Below, piece after piece: positions 10,431 to 18,348 of a DNA stretch of 64,000 nt. Position 1 is the first letter of the stretch. Every line of letters begins with the position of its first letter. Made by a program: the position numbers and the translations under genes. A model generated the notes under the pieces. That model made no database searches and had not been told where the DNA came from. It was given only the letters and a program-made list of their open reading frames with translations. Origin of the DNA: Mediterraneibacter faecis JCM 15917 (GTDB taxonomy: Bacteria > Bacillota > Clostridia > Lachnospirales > Lachnospiraceae). The DNA is taken from NCBI GenBank assembly GCA_001312505.1, contig BBDW01000008.1:42173-106172 (forward strand). The letters run 5' to 3'.

Positions 10431-11830
10431 TTATAGAATATCACTTCCATCCGGAATCTTGGAAATAATCGTTCGATTAGTCCTAAACAGAAAGATAAGT
10501 GAGACAATCAGTGACATGATCTCGGCAGTCAGGAAAGCCACCACACTGCATGAAGCCCACCAAATTTTGCCAGTATATATGCAGCCGGGATCAGTACGAC
10601 AAGCTGACGCATGATGGATACAATCATGCTGAATACGGCCTTTCCAAGTGCCTGAAATACAGTACCACAGATGATGCCAAACCATGCAAGCAAGTAATGG
10701 ATACCGATGATACGAAGCGCAGGGACGCCGATCGTAAGCATATCAGTAGATGCGTTGAACATTCCGAGAAGTACCTGTGGAACGAATTCAAAGCAAAGGA
10801 ATCCGAAGAGCATAATGCAAAATGCTGTTGCCATACTGAGCTTGATCGTCTTGACCATACGTTTTCTATTTTGCGCACCGTAGTTGAATGCAATGATCGG
10901 AGTGATACCGTTATTCAAACCGAAGACAGGCATGAAGAAAAAGCTCTGCAGTTTGAAATACACCCCAAATACGGCAGTTGCAGTAGATGAAAATGTGATC
11001 AGGATACGGTTCATGGAGTATGTCATAACAGAACCAATCGACTGCATGATAATAGATGGAATACCGATTGCATAAATTGTTCTGATAATTCTTCCATCCG
11101 GACGGAAACCACGGAACTGAAGTTTCACATCAGGGTTAAATTTATGGTTACAGATAAATGCGACAAGTGCGCCTACACACTGCCCGATGACTGTAGCTAA
11201 GGCAGCACCGGTAACGCCCATCTTAGGGAAGCCGATCAGACCGAAGATCAGGATCGGGTCAAGAATGATATTCGTAATCGCACCGCATAGCTGAGAAGTC
11301 ATACTGAAAATGGTTCTTCCTGTGGAAGTGAGCAGTCGTTCAAAGCAAATCTGTGCCAGCAGTCCCATAGAGAAGATCATAACAGTGCTCAGATAATCGA
11401 TTCCCATTTCCATGATCTCAACATCTGCATTTCCAATCTGGCTTGCATAGAAAGGTTTTACTACGGTAAAACCAAGGATAAGAAATACAATATAACTTAT
11501 GATATAAAGAAATGCTCCATTAGACGCAATCTTATTTGCTTCCTCGGTTTGTTTTGCACCGAGAGCTCTGGAAAGAAGTGCATTCATACCAACGCCGGTA
11601 CCGGTTGCAACTGCAATGAGCAGCATCTGTAACGGGAAGGCAAGAGAAACTGCGGTAAGAGCATTTTCTGACAGTTTTGCTACAAAGATACTGTCTACAA
11701 TATTATAAAGTGCCTGCACTAGCATGGAAACCATCATCGGTAAGGACATGTTGAATAAGAGTCTGCCGATTGGCATGGTTCCCATTTTGTTCTCTGCTGC
11801 AGGGGGGGCAGAAGCTGTTTTTTGGTTCAT
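10431..11830 (-). CDS. MATE family multidrug/Na+ antiporter, apparent frameshift
   Basis: About 466 residues with twelve predicted membrane segments and MATE landmarks near the N-terminus (PIGRLLFNMSLPMM, YNIVDSIFVA, GVGMNALLSRALG). It exports cationic drugs or metabolites in exchange for Na+ or H+. The literal frame stops after WWLS near 10528. Restoring one G (TGGTGGG) gives WWAFLTAEIMSLIVS and a natural end at 10431. A 7-long run near 11803 gives APPA near the start, where APA is likely. It is the first gene of a two-gene unit with the GGDEF/EAL protein, which may link export to c-di-GMP signalling, but that is inference. Confidence 0.9.
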
Positions 11831-11997
11831 ATATTCTCCTGTTATTACGAAAACTTAATTTAAAGCGTCAATTATTAATGATAGCATTATATGGTGTACG
11901 TTTCAATAGTTGAAGACTTGAAAATGTCTTAAAGGTCAGTTTGATGTATAGATTTATTGTGTTAATAGGTAAAGTCAATAGAAGTAATAGTAATAAC

Positions 11998-12026
11998 TTG
12001 ACAGTTTGCGTAGTATATGATATTTT
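11998..12026 (+). promoter_or_regulatory. Promoter candidate for the 12149 gene
   Basis: A perfect TTGACA is separated by 17 bp from a weak TATTTT. The heptamer tandem repeat begins at the expected transcription start. Confidence 0.55.
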
Positions 12027-12027
12027 T

Positions 12028-12069
12028 TAAGTAGTAAGTAGTAAGTAGTAAGTAGTAAGTAGTAAGTAG
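12028..12069 (+). repeat. Six perfect copies of a 7-bp tandem repeat
   Basis: TAAGTAG occurs six times head to tail with no mismatch. It lies just downstream of a -35/-10 pair and would form the first part of the leader of the 12149 gene. Such short tandem repeats can change copy number by slippage. Confidence 0.95.
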
Positions 12070-12076
12070 AAAACAA

Positions 12077-12121
12077 AAATGGCGAGATGCGTTGCTGGTC
12101 GCACATCATGTGAACAGTAAC
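12077..12121 (+). repeat. Truncated copy of the dispersed palindromic repeat
   Basis: This matches the right part of the long element at 39251-39391 in reverse orientation, including GTTGCTGGTCGCACAT and the terminal GTGAACAGTAAC. The left inverted end is missing. Confidence 0.9.
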
Positions 12122-12148
12122 AATAAGAGGAAAGAGAGGAAGACGGGT

Positions 12149-13054
12149 ATGAAAGATCTTACATTATCTCAGCAATATGCATTACTTGCGTTGGACGGAC
12201 AGGAGAGTCTTCATCCAAGCGTAGCAAAAAGTGCCGTATTGAGGGCTGTTTCGGCTGCGCAAGTGTTGGAGACAGAATTAGGAAAAGCAGATGCGGATTC
12301 ATTTTCAGAATTTTCTGCAGCACTGCAGAAAGCGGTACAGACGGCAAAGACATTGAAGAAAAAAGAGGAGACTCAGATCGAGCAAAAAGTGGTGAGTATT
12401 CTGGAAGCAGAGGAATTACTTAAGGAAGTTCCGGATATTTTGGGCTGTGATATGAATTATGATACATCAGGTGTTGAACTAAAGGCATATCTTAGTGATG
12501 AGACAAGTTATATCAGAATAAAAGAAGGACTTCGTGCAGAAATTTTAGAGGATGATCCAATTAGTCTGGAATATGCGGTTCTCTTATGGCTTCTCCGTGA
12601 AAGTGGCTGTATCCATGACTTGTTTTCTGTATCAGAGCAGAATCGTGTAGAAGAACGTATGACAGAAGCTGCTGTTCAGGATGAGAAGTACCGTGCATTA
12701 TGGGAAGCAGAATTTCATAATGTTTTTGAAGGATTTATGAATCGGTTTGTGAAGACTAAGAGTAAACTGCTTAAGAATCCATATTTAGAGGGTGTTAATC
12801 TTGTATTTCCTTACCTTGACAGAAGAAAATCCGTATTTATCGATACGGTTATTTTTGGAACTAACGTGGCGGACAGAAGAGCTGCGGCTGTAGAACATTT
12901 GAAGAAAAAAGGCTTTGCGGTAGAGGAGATCAGAGTAGGCAGTGAGACTTTACTAAAAATAGGCAACATATATTACCGTATCTTCCCAATGACGAAAACA
13001 GCATATAAAGTACCGATTCAGGGAGTCAACCTGGTACCGGCATACTGGCAGTAG
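12149..13054 (+). CDS. Conserved hypothetical protein, weak GPP34-like start
   Basis: About 301 residues, soluble, with no signal peptide. The opening LTLSQQYALLALDG recalls the N-terminus of GOLPH3/GPP34-type proteins, but I cannot carry that resemblance through the rest. The middle is helical and charged (residues about 40-110). A C-terminal part ends in GVNLVPAYW. The ATG at 12149 is chosen over an upstream in-frame GTG because that GTG lies inside the dispersed repeat, while an AGAGGAAG site sits just before 12149. A MerR-like regulator follows 50 bp downstream and may control it. Function unknown. Confidence 0.6.
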   Translation: MKDLTLSQQYALLALDGQESLHPSVAKSAVLRAVSAAQVLETELGKADADSFSEFSAALQKAVQTAKTLKKKEETQIEQKVVSILEAEELLKEVPDILGCDMNYDTSGVELKAYLSDETSYIRIKEGLRAEILEDDPISLEYAVLLWLLRESGCIHDLFSVSEQNRVEERMTEAAVQDEKYRALWEAEFHNVFEGFMNRFVKTKSKLLKNPYLEGVNLVFPYLDRRKSVFIDTVIFGTNVADRRAAAVEHLKKKGFAVEEIRVGSETLLKIGNIYYRIFPMTKTAYKVPIQGVNLVPAYWQ

Positions 13055-13104
13055 GAAGAAAGTACGGAAATACTAATTATGTGGACGGTAGAAAAGGTGA
13101 GCAG

Positions 13105-13371
13105 ATGTCAAGACAGAGATGCATGGAAGTAATAGAGCAGGCAGAATATGTGACGATCGGAGAGCTTGTGCGGCTTACAGCAGTGCGCTACAGTACTTTG
13201 AAGTTTTATACAGAGGAAGGAATGCTGCCGTTCGAGCAGGCAGAAGAGAATCTGACCAGAAGATACCGCAGAGTTGAGAGCTTAGAAAGGATTGCGCAGA
13301 TTCGTCGGTTAAGAGAACAGAAGAAGACAATTCCGGAGATTAAAGAGATTCTGGGATATGGTGAAGAGTAG
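13105..13371 (+). CDS. Small MerR-family helix-turn-helix protein
   Basis: About 88 residues. A winged-helix DNA-binding region reads TIGELVRLTAVRYSTLKFYT near residues 15-35, followed by the typical RRY and a recognition wing ending in IPEIKEILG. There is no C-terminal effector domain, so it probably binds DNA alone or with a partner. I prefer the ATG at 13105 to a GTG at 13081 because AAAGGTGAG precedes it. It is the second gene after the 12149 protein. Confidence 0.75.
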   Translation: MSRQRCMEVIEQAEYVTIGELVRLTAVRYSTLKFYTEEGMLPFEQAEENLTRRYRRVESLERIAQIRRLREQKKTIPEIKEILGYGEE

Positions 13372-13377
13372 AAGGTG

Positions 13378-13412
13378 AAAAGAGGCTGTCTCTCATGTGC
13401 AGCCTCTTTTTC
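13378..13412. terminator. Bidirectional terminator
   Basis: AGAGGCTG pairs with CAGCCTCT around an 11-base loop, flanked by A and T tracts. It lies between the MerR-like gene and the convergent sirtuin-like gene. Confidence 0.85.
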
Positions 13413-13417
13413 AAGCA

Positions 13418-14170
13418 TTATTCCTTCAATATACTTTCCATAACCTTTGGAAGAATCTCACTGACTGCTTCATGATAAGCTGCGGTTGCTTTTTCATCCA
13501 GATAATGTGCTTCCTTATGGATCACGATCAAATCTTTGCCTGTGAAATGTGGAAGCATATCTTTGCATAAGCTGGAATTCAGGTTCATTCCGAGAACGAG
13601 AATTGTATCAGCTTTAGCGACTTCTTCCACAGCATGGCTGATGACCGTATTACTAAGCATTTCACCATGTAAATAAACTCCGGGATGAATCACAGTCGAT
13701 TTACATACATCACAAAGAGGAACTTTATCATTGTTTTTGATATATTCAATCGGGAAAATCTTTCCGCAACGTGGACACGCATTATTTTCATAAATATTTC
13801 CATATATATTGATCACATTTTTGCAGCCGGCTTTCTGAGGCATATTATAGATGCCTTTTGTGATGATTGTCTTTAAATATCCTGCCTCTTCTAATTTTGC
13901 AAGTGCTTCATTTCCCTTTCCTGCCTCCAGATGTTTGGAAAGAATTTCATTTTTATAATATTCATAGAATAATTCTGCATGTGTGTTAAACATACGGGCA
14001 CTGAATAATTCTTCCGGAGAGTAGCCATACTTTTCTTCAATCCGATATGATTCGTCGCTGTCTCGATGATATGCGACATTTTGCTCTCTCATAAATTCCA
14101 TTCCGGCGAGACAAACAAGATACTTAGATGTTCTAATTGTTTCTTCAAGATAGTTTAAATTCATAATCAT
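13418..14170 (-). CDS. Sir2-family-like protein, catalytic motifs degenerate
   Basis: 250 residues with a sirtuin-like layout. The zinc-binding pairs are intact (CPRC and CDVC, near residues 133-156), and the segment before them, QKAGCKNVINIYGNIYEN, mirrors the sirtuin core. However, the GAGIS nucleotide motif reads LAGMEF, TQNID reads TKGIY, and the catalytic His of the HG motif is Tyr (IYGNI). NAD-dependent deacylation therefore looks unlikely. It may be a structural or ADP-ribose-binding relative. The neighbouring redox genes are divergent, with no operon partner. The start at 14170 follows a GGCAGGG site. Confidence 0.7.
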   Translation of the reverse strand: MIMNLNYLEETIRTSKYLVCLAGMEFMREQNVAYHRDSDESYRIEEKYGYSPEELFSARMFNTHAELFYEYYKNEILSKHLEAGKGNEALAKLEEAGYLKTIITKGIYNMPQKAGCKNVINIYGNIYENNACPRCGKIFPIEYIKNNDKVPLCDVCKSTVIHPGVYLHGEMLSNTVISHAVEEVAKADTILVLGMNLNSSLCKDMLPHFTGKDLIVIHKEAHYLDEKATAAYHEAVSEILPKVMESILKE

Positions 14171-14312
14171 CCCTGCCTTTACAAAATGTTGCTAGCGTTT
14201 GTTGAAGTGTTACTTATAAAAATATTATAACATAGATAGAAATAAATTGTCTGAAAACTTATAATAAAACGGAGAAAATTCAAAGATATTTTAATAAAAG
14301 ATGAATTCACTG

Positions 14313-14341
14313 TTGACAATAATAGAGAAGTAAGCTATAGT
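14313..14341 (+). promoter_or_regulatory. Promoter of the flavin reductase/rubredoxin gene
   Basis: TTGACA, a 17-bp spacer and TATAGT lie about 50 bp upstream of the ATG at 14392. Confidence 0.8.
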
Positions 14342-14391
14342 AAAAATATGATAATAGTAATTATTATTAAGATAAATAAGGAGGTAATCAG

Positions 14392-15012
14392 ATGGAGAAG
14401 AAAGCACTTTATAATTTGTCTTACGGAGTATTTATGTTATCCACACGTTCCGGCGAGAAAGTAAATGGCTGTATTACGAACACATGTATGCAGGTAGCAA
14501 ACGACCCGATTCGAATTGCGATATCTGTTTTGAACAGTAATTATACTTGTGATCTAATCAAAGAAAGCGGACTCTTTGCATTGAGTCTGTTGGATGTACA
14601 GTGTTCCTTTGAGACAATTAAGCATTTCGGATTCCAGTCAGGAAGAGATGTGGATAAGATGAAAGATCTGACGCTTCCGGTTGATCAGAATGATATACCA
14701 TATATGGGATATCAGGCATGTGCTGTAATCAGTGGTAAGGTTCTGGAACAGCAGGATCTTGGTACACATACTCTGTTTATTGCAGAAGTAACAGATGCAA
14801 AACTGTTGAATGAGAATGCACCGCTTACTTATGCAGATTACCAGAATCGTGTAAAACCAAAGAAGAAAGAGATACCTCAGGATAAGAAGATCGTTGGTTG
14901 GAGATGCAAGATCTGTAATTATGTATATGAAGGCAGTGAACTTCCGGCGGATTATATCTGTCCAATCTGCGGACATGATGTCAGCGATTTTGAACCAATT
15001 TTTGAAAACTAA
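14392..15012 (+). CDS. High-molecular-weight rubredoxin (flavin reductase-rubredoxin fusion)
   Basis: 206 residues. The N-terminal 150 or so form a flavin reductase-like FMN-binding domain (LSYGVFMLSTRSG, NGCITNTCMQVAND). The C-terminal domain is a rubredoxin with CKICNYVYEG and CPICG iron ligands near residues 172-197. In clostridia such proteins pass electrons from NAD(P)H to flavodiiron proteins for O2 or NO reduction. A consensus AAGGAGG precedes the ATG at 14392, and a free-standing rubredoxin follows about 95 bp downstream, supporting a joint role in oxidative defence. Confidence 0.88.
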   Translation: MEKKALYNLSYGVFMLSTRSGEKVNGCITNTCMQVANDPIRIAISVLNSNYTCDLIKESGLFALSLLDVQCSFETIKHFGFQSGRDVDKMKDLTLPVDQNDIPYMGYQACAVISGKVLEQQDLGTHTLFIAEVTDAKLLNENAPLTYADYQNRVKPKKKEIPQDKKIVGWRCKICNYVYEGSELPADYICPICGHDVSDFEPIFEN

Positions 15013-15106
15013 TGGTAATGATTCATTGATCTCATCATGTAGTGAACAGATGTGAGATCAGGAATAATTATAAAATGAAGATGAAAAGAAAAGGAGATAT
15101 GAAATT

Positions 15107-15262
15107 ATGAAATATGTATGTGATTTATGCGGATGGGAATATGATGAGGAGCAGGGATATCCGGAAGGCGGCATTGCACCTGGAACAAAGTGGGAAGATG
15201 TACCGGAAGATTTTGAATGTCCGCTGTGCGCAGCAGGAAAGGATCAGTTCTCTGAGGAGTAA
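15107..15262 (+). CDS. Rubredoxin
   Basis: A 51-residue one-iron electron carrier. Both Cys pairs are present (CDLCGW near residue 5 and CPLC near residue 38), with the conserved YDEEQGYPEGGIAPGTKW between them. A good AAGGAGAT site precedes the ATG at 15107. It probably serves the flavin reductase/rubredoxin protein upstream or a partner oxidoreductase. Confidence 0.93.
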   Translation: MKYVCDLCGWEYDEEQGYPEGGIAPGTKWEDVPEDFECPLCAAGKDQFSEE

Positions 15263-15286
15263 AGAGAAATTTTATTTAAAATAATG

Positions 15287-15332
15287 AAAACAGGTGGTAG
15301 AATAGATACAGAACTATTTTATCACCTGTTTT
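15287..15332 (+). terminator. Stem-loop between rubredoxin and the aldo/keto reductase gene
   Basis: AAAACAGGTG (15287-15296) pairs perfectly with CACCTGTTTT (15323-15332), with further pairing inside. The T tract is short, so it may be a terminator or an attenuator in the leader of the next gene. Confidence 0.65.
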
Positions 15333-15358
15333 ACGTTACGAAAGAGAGGAAGAGAAAC

Positions 15359-16357
15359 ATGTATCAGGCAGCAAATGACAGATATGAGAAAATGGCTTAT
15401 GTACGTTGCGGAAAGAGTGGATTAAAGCTCCCGGCAATTTCACTTGGATTGTGGCATAATTTTGGAGATACAGGCGTCTATGAGAATATGAAGGAAATCC
15501 TTTTCACAGCATTTGATAATGGAATCGTACACTTCGATCTGGCAAATAATTACGGACCGGCTTACGGAAGTGCGGAGAAGAATTTTGGCAAGATTCTGAA
15601 AGAAGAACTTGGTATGTACAGAGATGAACTTCTGATCAGTACAAAGGCTGGATTTGATATGTGGGAGGGTCCTTATGGAAACTGGGGGGGAAGTAGAAAA
15701 TATCTTCTTTCCAGTCTGGATCAGAGCCTGAAGCGCATGGGGGGGCTTGATTATGTGGACATTTTCTACCATCACCGGATGGATCCGGAGACTCCGTTGG
15801 AAGAGACAATGGGTGCACTTGCAAGTGCAGTTCAGTCAGGAAAAGCACTTTATGTGGGTCTCTCAAATTATGATGGTCCAACATTGGAAAAGGCAGAAGC
15901 AATTTTAAGAGATTTGAAGTGCCCATTTGTGATCAATCAGAACAGATATTCTATCTTTGACAGAACAATTGAGAAAAATGGTTTGAAAGACACTGCGAAG
16001 AAGCTGGAGAAGGGAATTATTGCATTCAGTCCGCTGGCGCAAGGACTTCTCACCGACCGTTATCTGAAAGGAATCCCGGAAGACAGCAGAATTATGACGG
16101 ACGGTCGTTTCCTGAAGAAATCTGCTTTGACAGAGGAAAAACTTGTGAAGATCAGAGAACTGAACGGACTGGCAGCCGGAAGAGGTCAGACATTGGCAGA
16201 GATGGCATTGAGCTGGATCTTGAAGGATGGTATTGTAACAAGCGTTCTTGTAGGTGCATCAAAACCGGAACAGGTATTGGATAATATCAAGGCAATACAG
16301 AATACAGACTTTACAGAAGAGGAGATCCGCAAGATTGATGAACTGTCGCTGGACTAA
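15359..16357 (+). CDS. Aldo/keto reductase, YghZ-like
   Basis: About 332 residues of TIM-barrel NADPH-dependent reductase, closest in feel to E. coli YghZ (L-glyceraldehyde-3-phosphate reductase). Family markers are GLWHNFGD near the N-terminus, FDLANNYGPAYGSAE with the catalytic Asp and Tyr, the catalytic Lys in STKAGFD, and the active-site His in YHHRMD. The NADP site reads SPLAQGLLTDRY. Two G7 runs (15684-15690 and 15739-15745) give WGGSRKYL and RMGGLDYVD, where the family has WGSRKYL and RMGLDYVD. The ATG at 15359 has a GAGAGGAAG site. Confidence 0.9.
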   Translation: MYQAANDRYEKMAYVRCGKSGLKLPAISLGLWHNFGDTGVYENMKEILFTAFDNGIVHFDLANNYGPAYGSAEKNFGKILKEELGMYRDELLISTKAGFDMWEGPYGNWGGSRKYLLSSLDQSLKRMGGLDYVDIFYHHRMDPETPLEETMGALASAVQSGKALYVGLSNYDGPTLEKAEAILRDLKCPFVINQNRYSIFDRTIEKNGLKDTAKKLEKGIIAFSPLAQGLLTDRYLKGIPEDSRIMTDGRFLKKSALTEEKLVKIRELNGLAAGRGQTLAEMALSWILKDGIVTSVLVGASKPEQVLDNIKAIQNTDFTEEEIRKIDELSLD

Positions 16358-16456
16358 GCAGTAAGTTTGTTCATCATGTACTTGTTTTAATCTAGTTGTC
16401 ACTTCTAATCTGTGTTATACTGGATAAAAATGAAAGTTGAAAGAGGAGATTTTACT

Positions 16457-16924
16457 ATGGATAGAATAGCAAGCTTTACAATCAATCACCTGGATCTGAT
16501 GCCGGGTCTGTATGTTTCCAGAAGAGATGCCAAAGGAGACTGTGTGACAACGACATTTGACTTGAGAATCACAGCACCGAACAGAGAACCGGTAGTTGAC
16601 ACTCCGGCACTTCATACGATCGAACATCTGGCAGCGACATTTCTCCGCAACAGTGAGAAGAAGGATGACGTGATCTACTTTGGACCAATGGGCTGCAGAA
16701 CAGGATGTTATCTTGTAATGTTCGGTAATCTGGATTCAGAGGATGTTCTTGATCTGGTTCTTGAGATGTGTGATTTCATTATCGGATTTGAAGGAGAGAT
16801 TCCGGGAGCTGCACCGGAACAGTGTGGCAACTATCAGGAGCAGAATCTGGACATGGCGAAGTATTACATTAAGAAATACAAGGATGCACTGGTGAATGAC
16901 CGTCATCTGGTATATCCGGAGTAA
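16457..16924 (+). CDS. luxS: S-ribosylhomocysteine lyase (autoinducer-2 synthase)
   Basis: Cleaves S-ribosylhomocysteine to homocysteine and DPD, the precursor of AI-2, as part of methyl-cycle detoxification. The metal-binding HTIEH (near residue 53) and the catalytic GCRTGCYL are present, and the C-terminal iron ligand Cys lies in APEQCGNY. The length of 155 residues is normal. The ATG at 16457 follows AAAGAGGAGA. It is a single-gene unit ended by a strong terminator. Confidence 0.97.
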   Translation: MDRIASFTINHLDLMPGLYVSRRDAKGDCVTTTFDLRITAPNREPVVDTPALHTIEHLAATFLRNSEKKDDVIYFGPMGCRTGCYLVMFGNLDSEDVLDLVLEMCDFIIGFEGEIPGAAPEQCGNYQEQNLDMAKYYIKKYKDALVNDRHLVYPE

Positions 16925-16945
16925 AGAAAAATTAAAACATTGAAA

Positions 16946-16990
16946 AAGGACAGGTGACTGGTTTGTAAGACCAATCACCTGTCCTTGCTT
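16946..16990 (+). terminator. Terminator after luxS
   Basis: AAGGACAGGTGA pairs with TCACCTGTCCTT, with additional CTGGT/ACCA pairing inside. It may also end the convergent plsC gene. Confidence 0.85.
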
Positions 16991-17004
16991 TAGAGAAAGC
17001 AATT

Positions 17005-17745
17005 CTAATTGTTAATGAGTGCAGCATTTTTATGAATCGTCTCGTCCATGATATTCTGCACATAACTTCCGATATGTTTCTTTACATCCTTATCCAGTTC
17101 ATTTGGATAGATCGGAGTACCGTATTCAAGAATAACATGTGTTTTCTTAATCTTTGGAAAATGATTCTCGAAAATCTCAGCAGTATTATTCATGGAAATC
17201 GGTACGATTGGACATCCGGTCTTTGTGGCAATCTTGAAAGCACCTTCTTTGAACGGAAGCATAGTTAATTCTTCGCCTTTATTGCGGGTTCCCTCAGGGA
17301 AGATACAGATAGAAATACCCTTCTTCACATAATCAATTGCCTGCAGGATTGTTTTCAGTCCTTCCTTTGGATTCTCGCGGTCAAGGAAGAGACAATAGAC
17401 GAAACGCATCCAGGTGGAAAGAAGAGGAACTTTTTCCATTTCTTTTTTCGCAATATAGCCGGTCAGGTTCTTGCATCTGTTGTAGGTAAGCAGAATGTCA
17501 AAGAAACTGCGGTGGTTTCCGATAAAGAGAACAGGTTCATCCGGTATATTCTCTTCACCGATCACGGTAACTTTCACACCGGTCATTTTCAAAATCACTT
17601 TAAATCCCCACTGGACAATACGCAGAGAACTGATGTCACGCGCATGTGGGTTGAATTTACCGATCAGCCATTCCACAAAGAAAACAGGAATAGAAAGAAT
17701 CAGGTAAAGAATTAGAAAAATTGCAACAAAAATAAATCGAAACAT
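17005..17745 (-). CDS. plsC: 1-acyl-sn-glycerol-3-phosphate acyltransferase
   Basis: About 246 residues. Acylates lysophosphatidate to phosphatidate at the membrane. An N-terminal hydrophobic anchor (FRFIFVAIFLILYLILSIP) is followed by the acceptor motif NHRSFFD and the phosphate-binding FPEGTRNKG. The start at 17745 is chosen because AAAGGA precedes it; the frame is open further upstream, but that stretch has no site. It stands alone, convergent with luxS and divergent from the lipoprotein gene. Confidence 0.92.
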   Translation of the reverse strand: MFRFIFVAIFLILYLILSIPVFFVEWLIGKFNPHARDISSLRIVQWGFKVILKMTGVKVTVIGEENIPDEPVLFIGNHRSFFDILLTYNRCKNLTGYIAKKEMEKVPLLSTWMRFVYCLFLDRENPKEGLKTILQAIDYVKKGISICIFPEGTRNKGEELTMLPFKEGAFKIATKTGCPIVPISMNNTAEIFENHFPKIKKTHVILEYGTPIYPNELDKDVKKHIGSYVQNIMDETIHKNAALINN

Positions 17746-17917
17746 ATAATATCCTTTCTTTATCTTAAGAATAATAGAGTCGCCATAATATAAAATAACT
17801 ACTGGCGCATGTAGCTTTATTATACCGTAGCAGCATAAAAAATACAACTGATGCATAGATTGAAGGGAAATAAAAAATCCGGATGGCGTTACTGTTTACA
17901 GTATCTGGAATATTGTA

Positions 17918-18337
17918 ATGAAAAATAAAAAACAAAAGGGCATTTTAACTGTGTTTCTACTGTGTGTCTGCTTTTTTATAAGCGGATGTATTACCAGGAT
18001 TGAGAAAGAGCAAAAACGAAAAGATCTGGAATATATTCTGATCGACCAGGAGCATCTTCCGGAGGAGATGACAGAAGTGCTCGGTCAGTTAAAAAAGAAA
18101 GCATTTCATTTTGTCTACTCGGATCAGGGAAAGACATATCTTGCAGAAGGATACGGTGCATGTCCGACAACAGGATATACGATTGAGGTAAAGGAACTTT
18201 ATGAAACGGAGCATGCAGTTTGTTTGCATACAAGTCTGATGGGACCGGCAACTGGTGAAGAGACGAAAGAAATCACGACATTTCCATACATAGTCGTGGA
18301 AATCAGTGAAACAGAAAAAGAGGTTATGTTTGATTGA
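17918..18337 (+). CDS. Lipoprotein with PrcB_C-like domain
   Basis: 139 residues. A lysine-rich start, a hydrophobic stretch and a lipobox ending ISGC near residue 23 predict a membrane-anchored lipoprotein. The rest resembles the PrcB C-terminal domain, with YGACPTTGYTIEV followed by a final Pro-Tyr strand (FPYIVVEI). It lies 11 bp before the SipL-like gene, so it may be cotranscribed with it. Specific function is unknown. Confidence 0.7.
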   Translation: MKNKKQKGILTVFLLCVCFFISGCITRIEKEQKRKDLEYILIDQEHLPEEMTEVLGQLKKKAFHFVYSDQGKTYLAEGYGACPTTGYTIEVKELYETEHAVCLHTSLMGPATGEETKEITTFPYIVVEISETEKEVMFD

Positions 18338-18348
18338 GGAGGAGCAGG

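Larger units (their letters stand above)
11831..12148. other. Divergent intergenic region with promoter, tandem repeat and repeat fragment
   Basis: This 318-bp AT-rich region separates the minus-strand MATE gene from the plus-strand unknown gene at 12149. It holds a plus-strand promoter candidate (11998-12026), a six-copy heptamer (12028-12069) and a truncated copy of the dispersed palindromic repeat (12077-12121). I see no further gene. Confidence 0.7.

Noticed and set aside
12028..12069. CRISPR array
   Set aside because: The units are 7 bp with no spacers and no cas genes are nearby.
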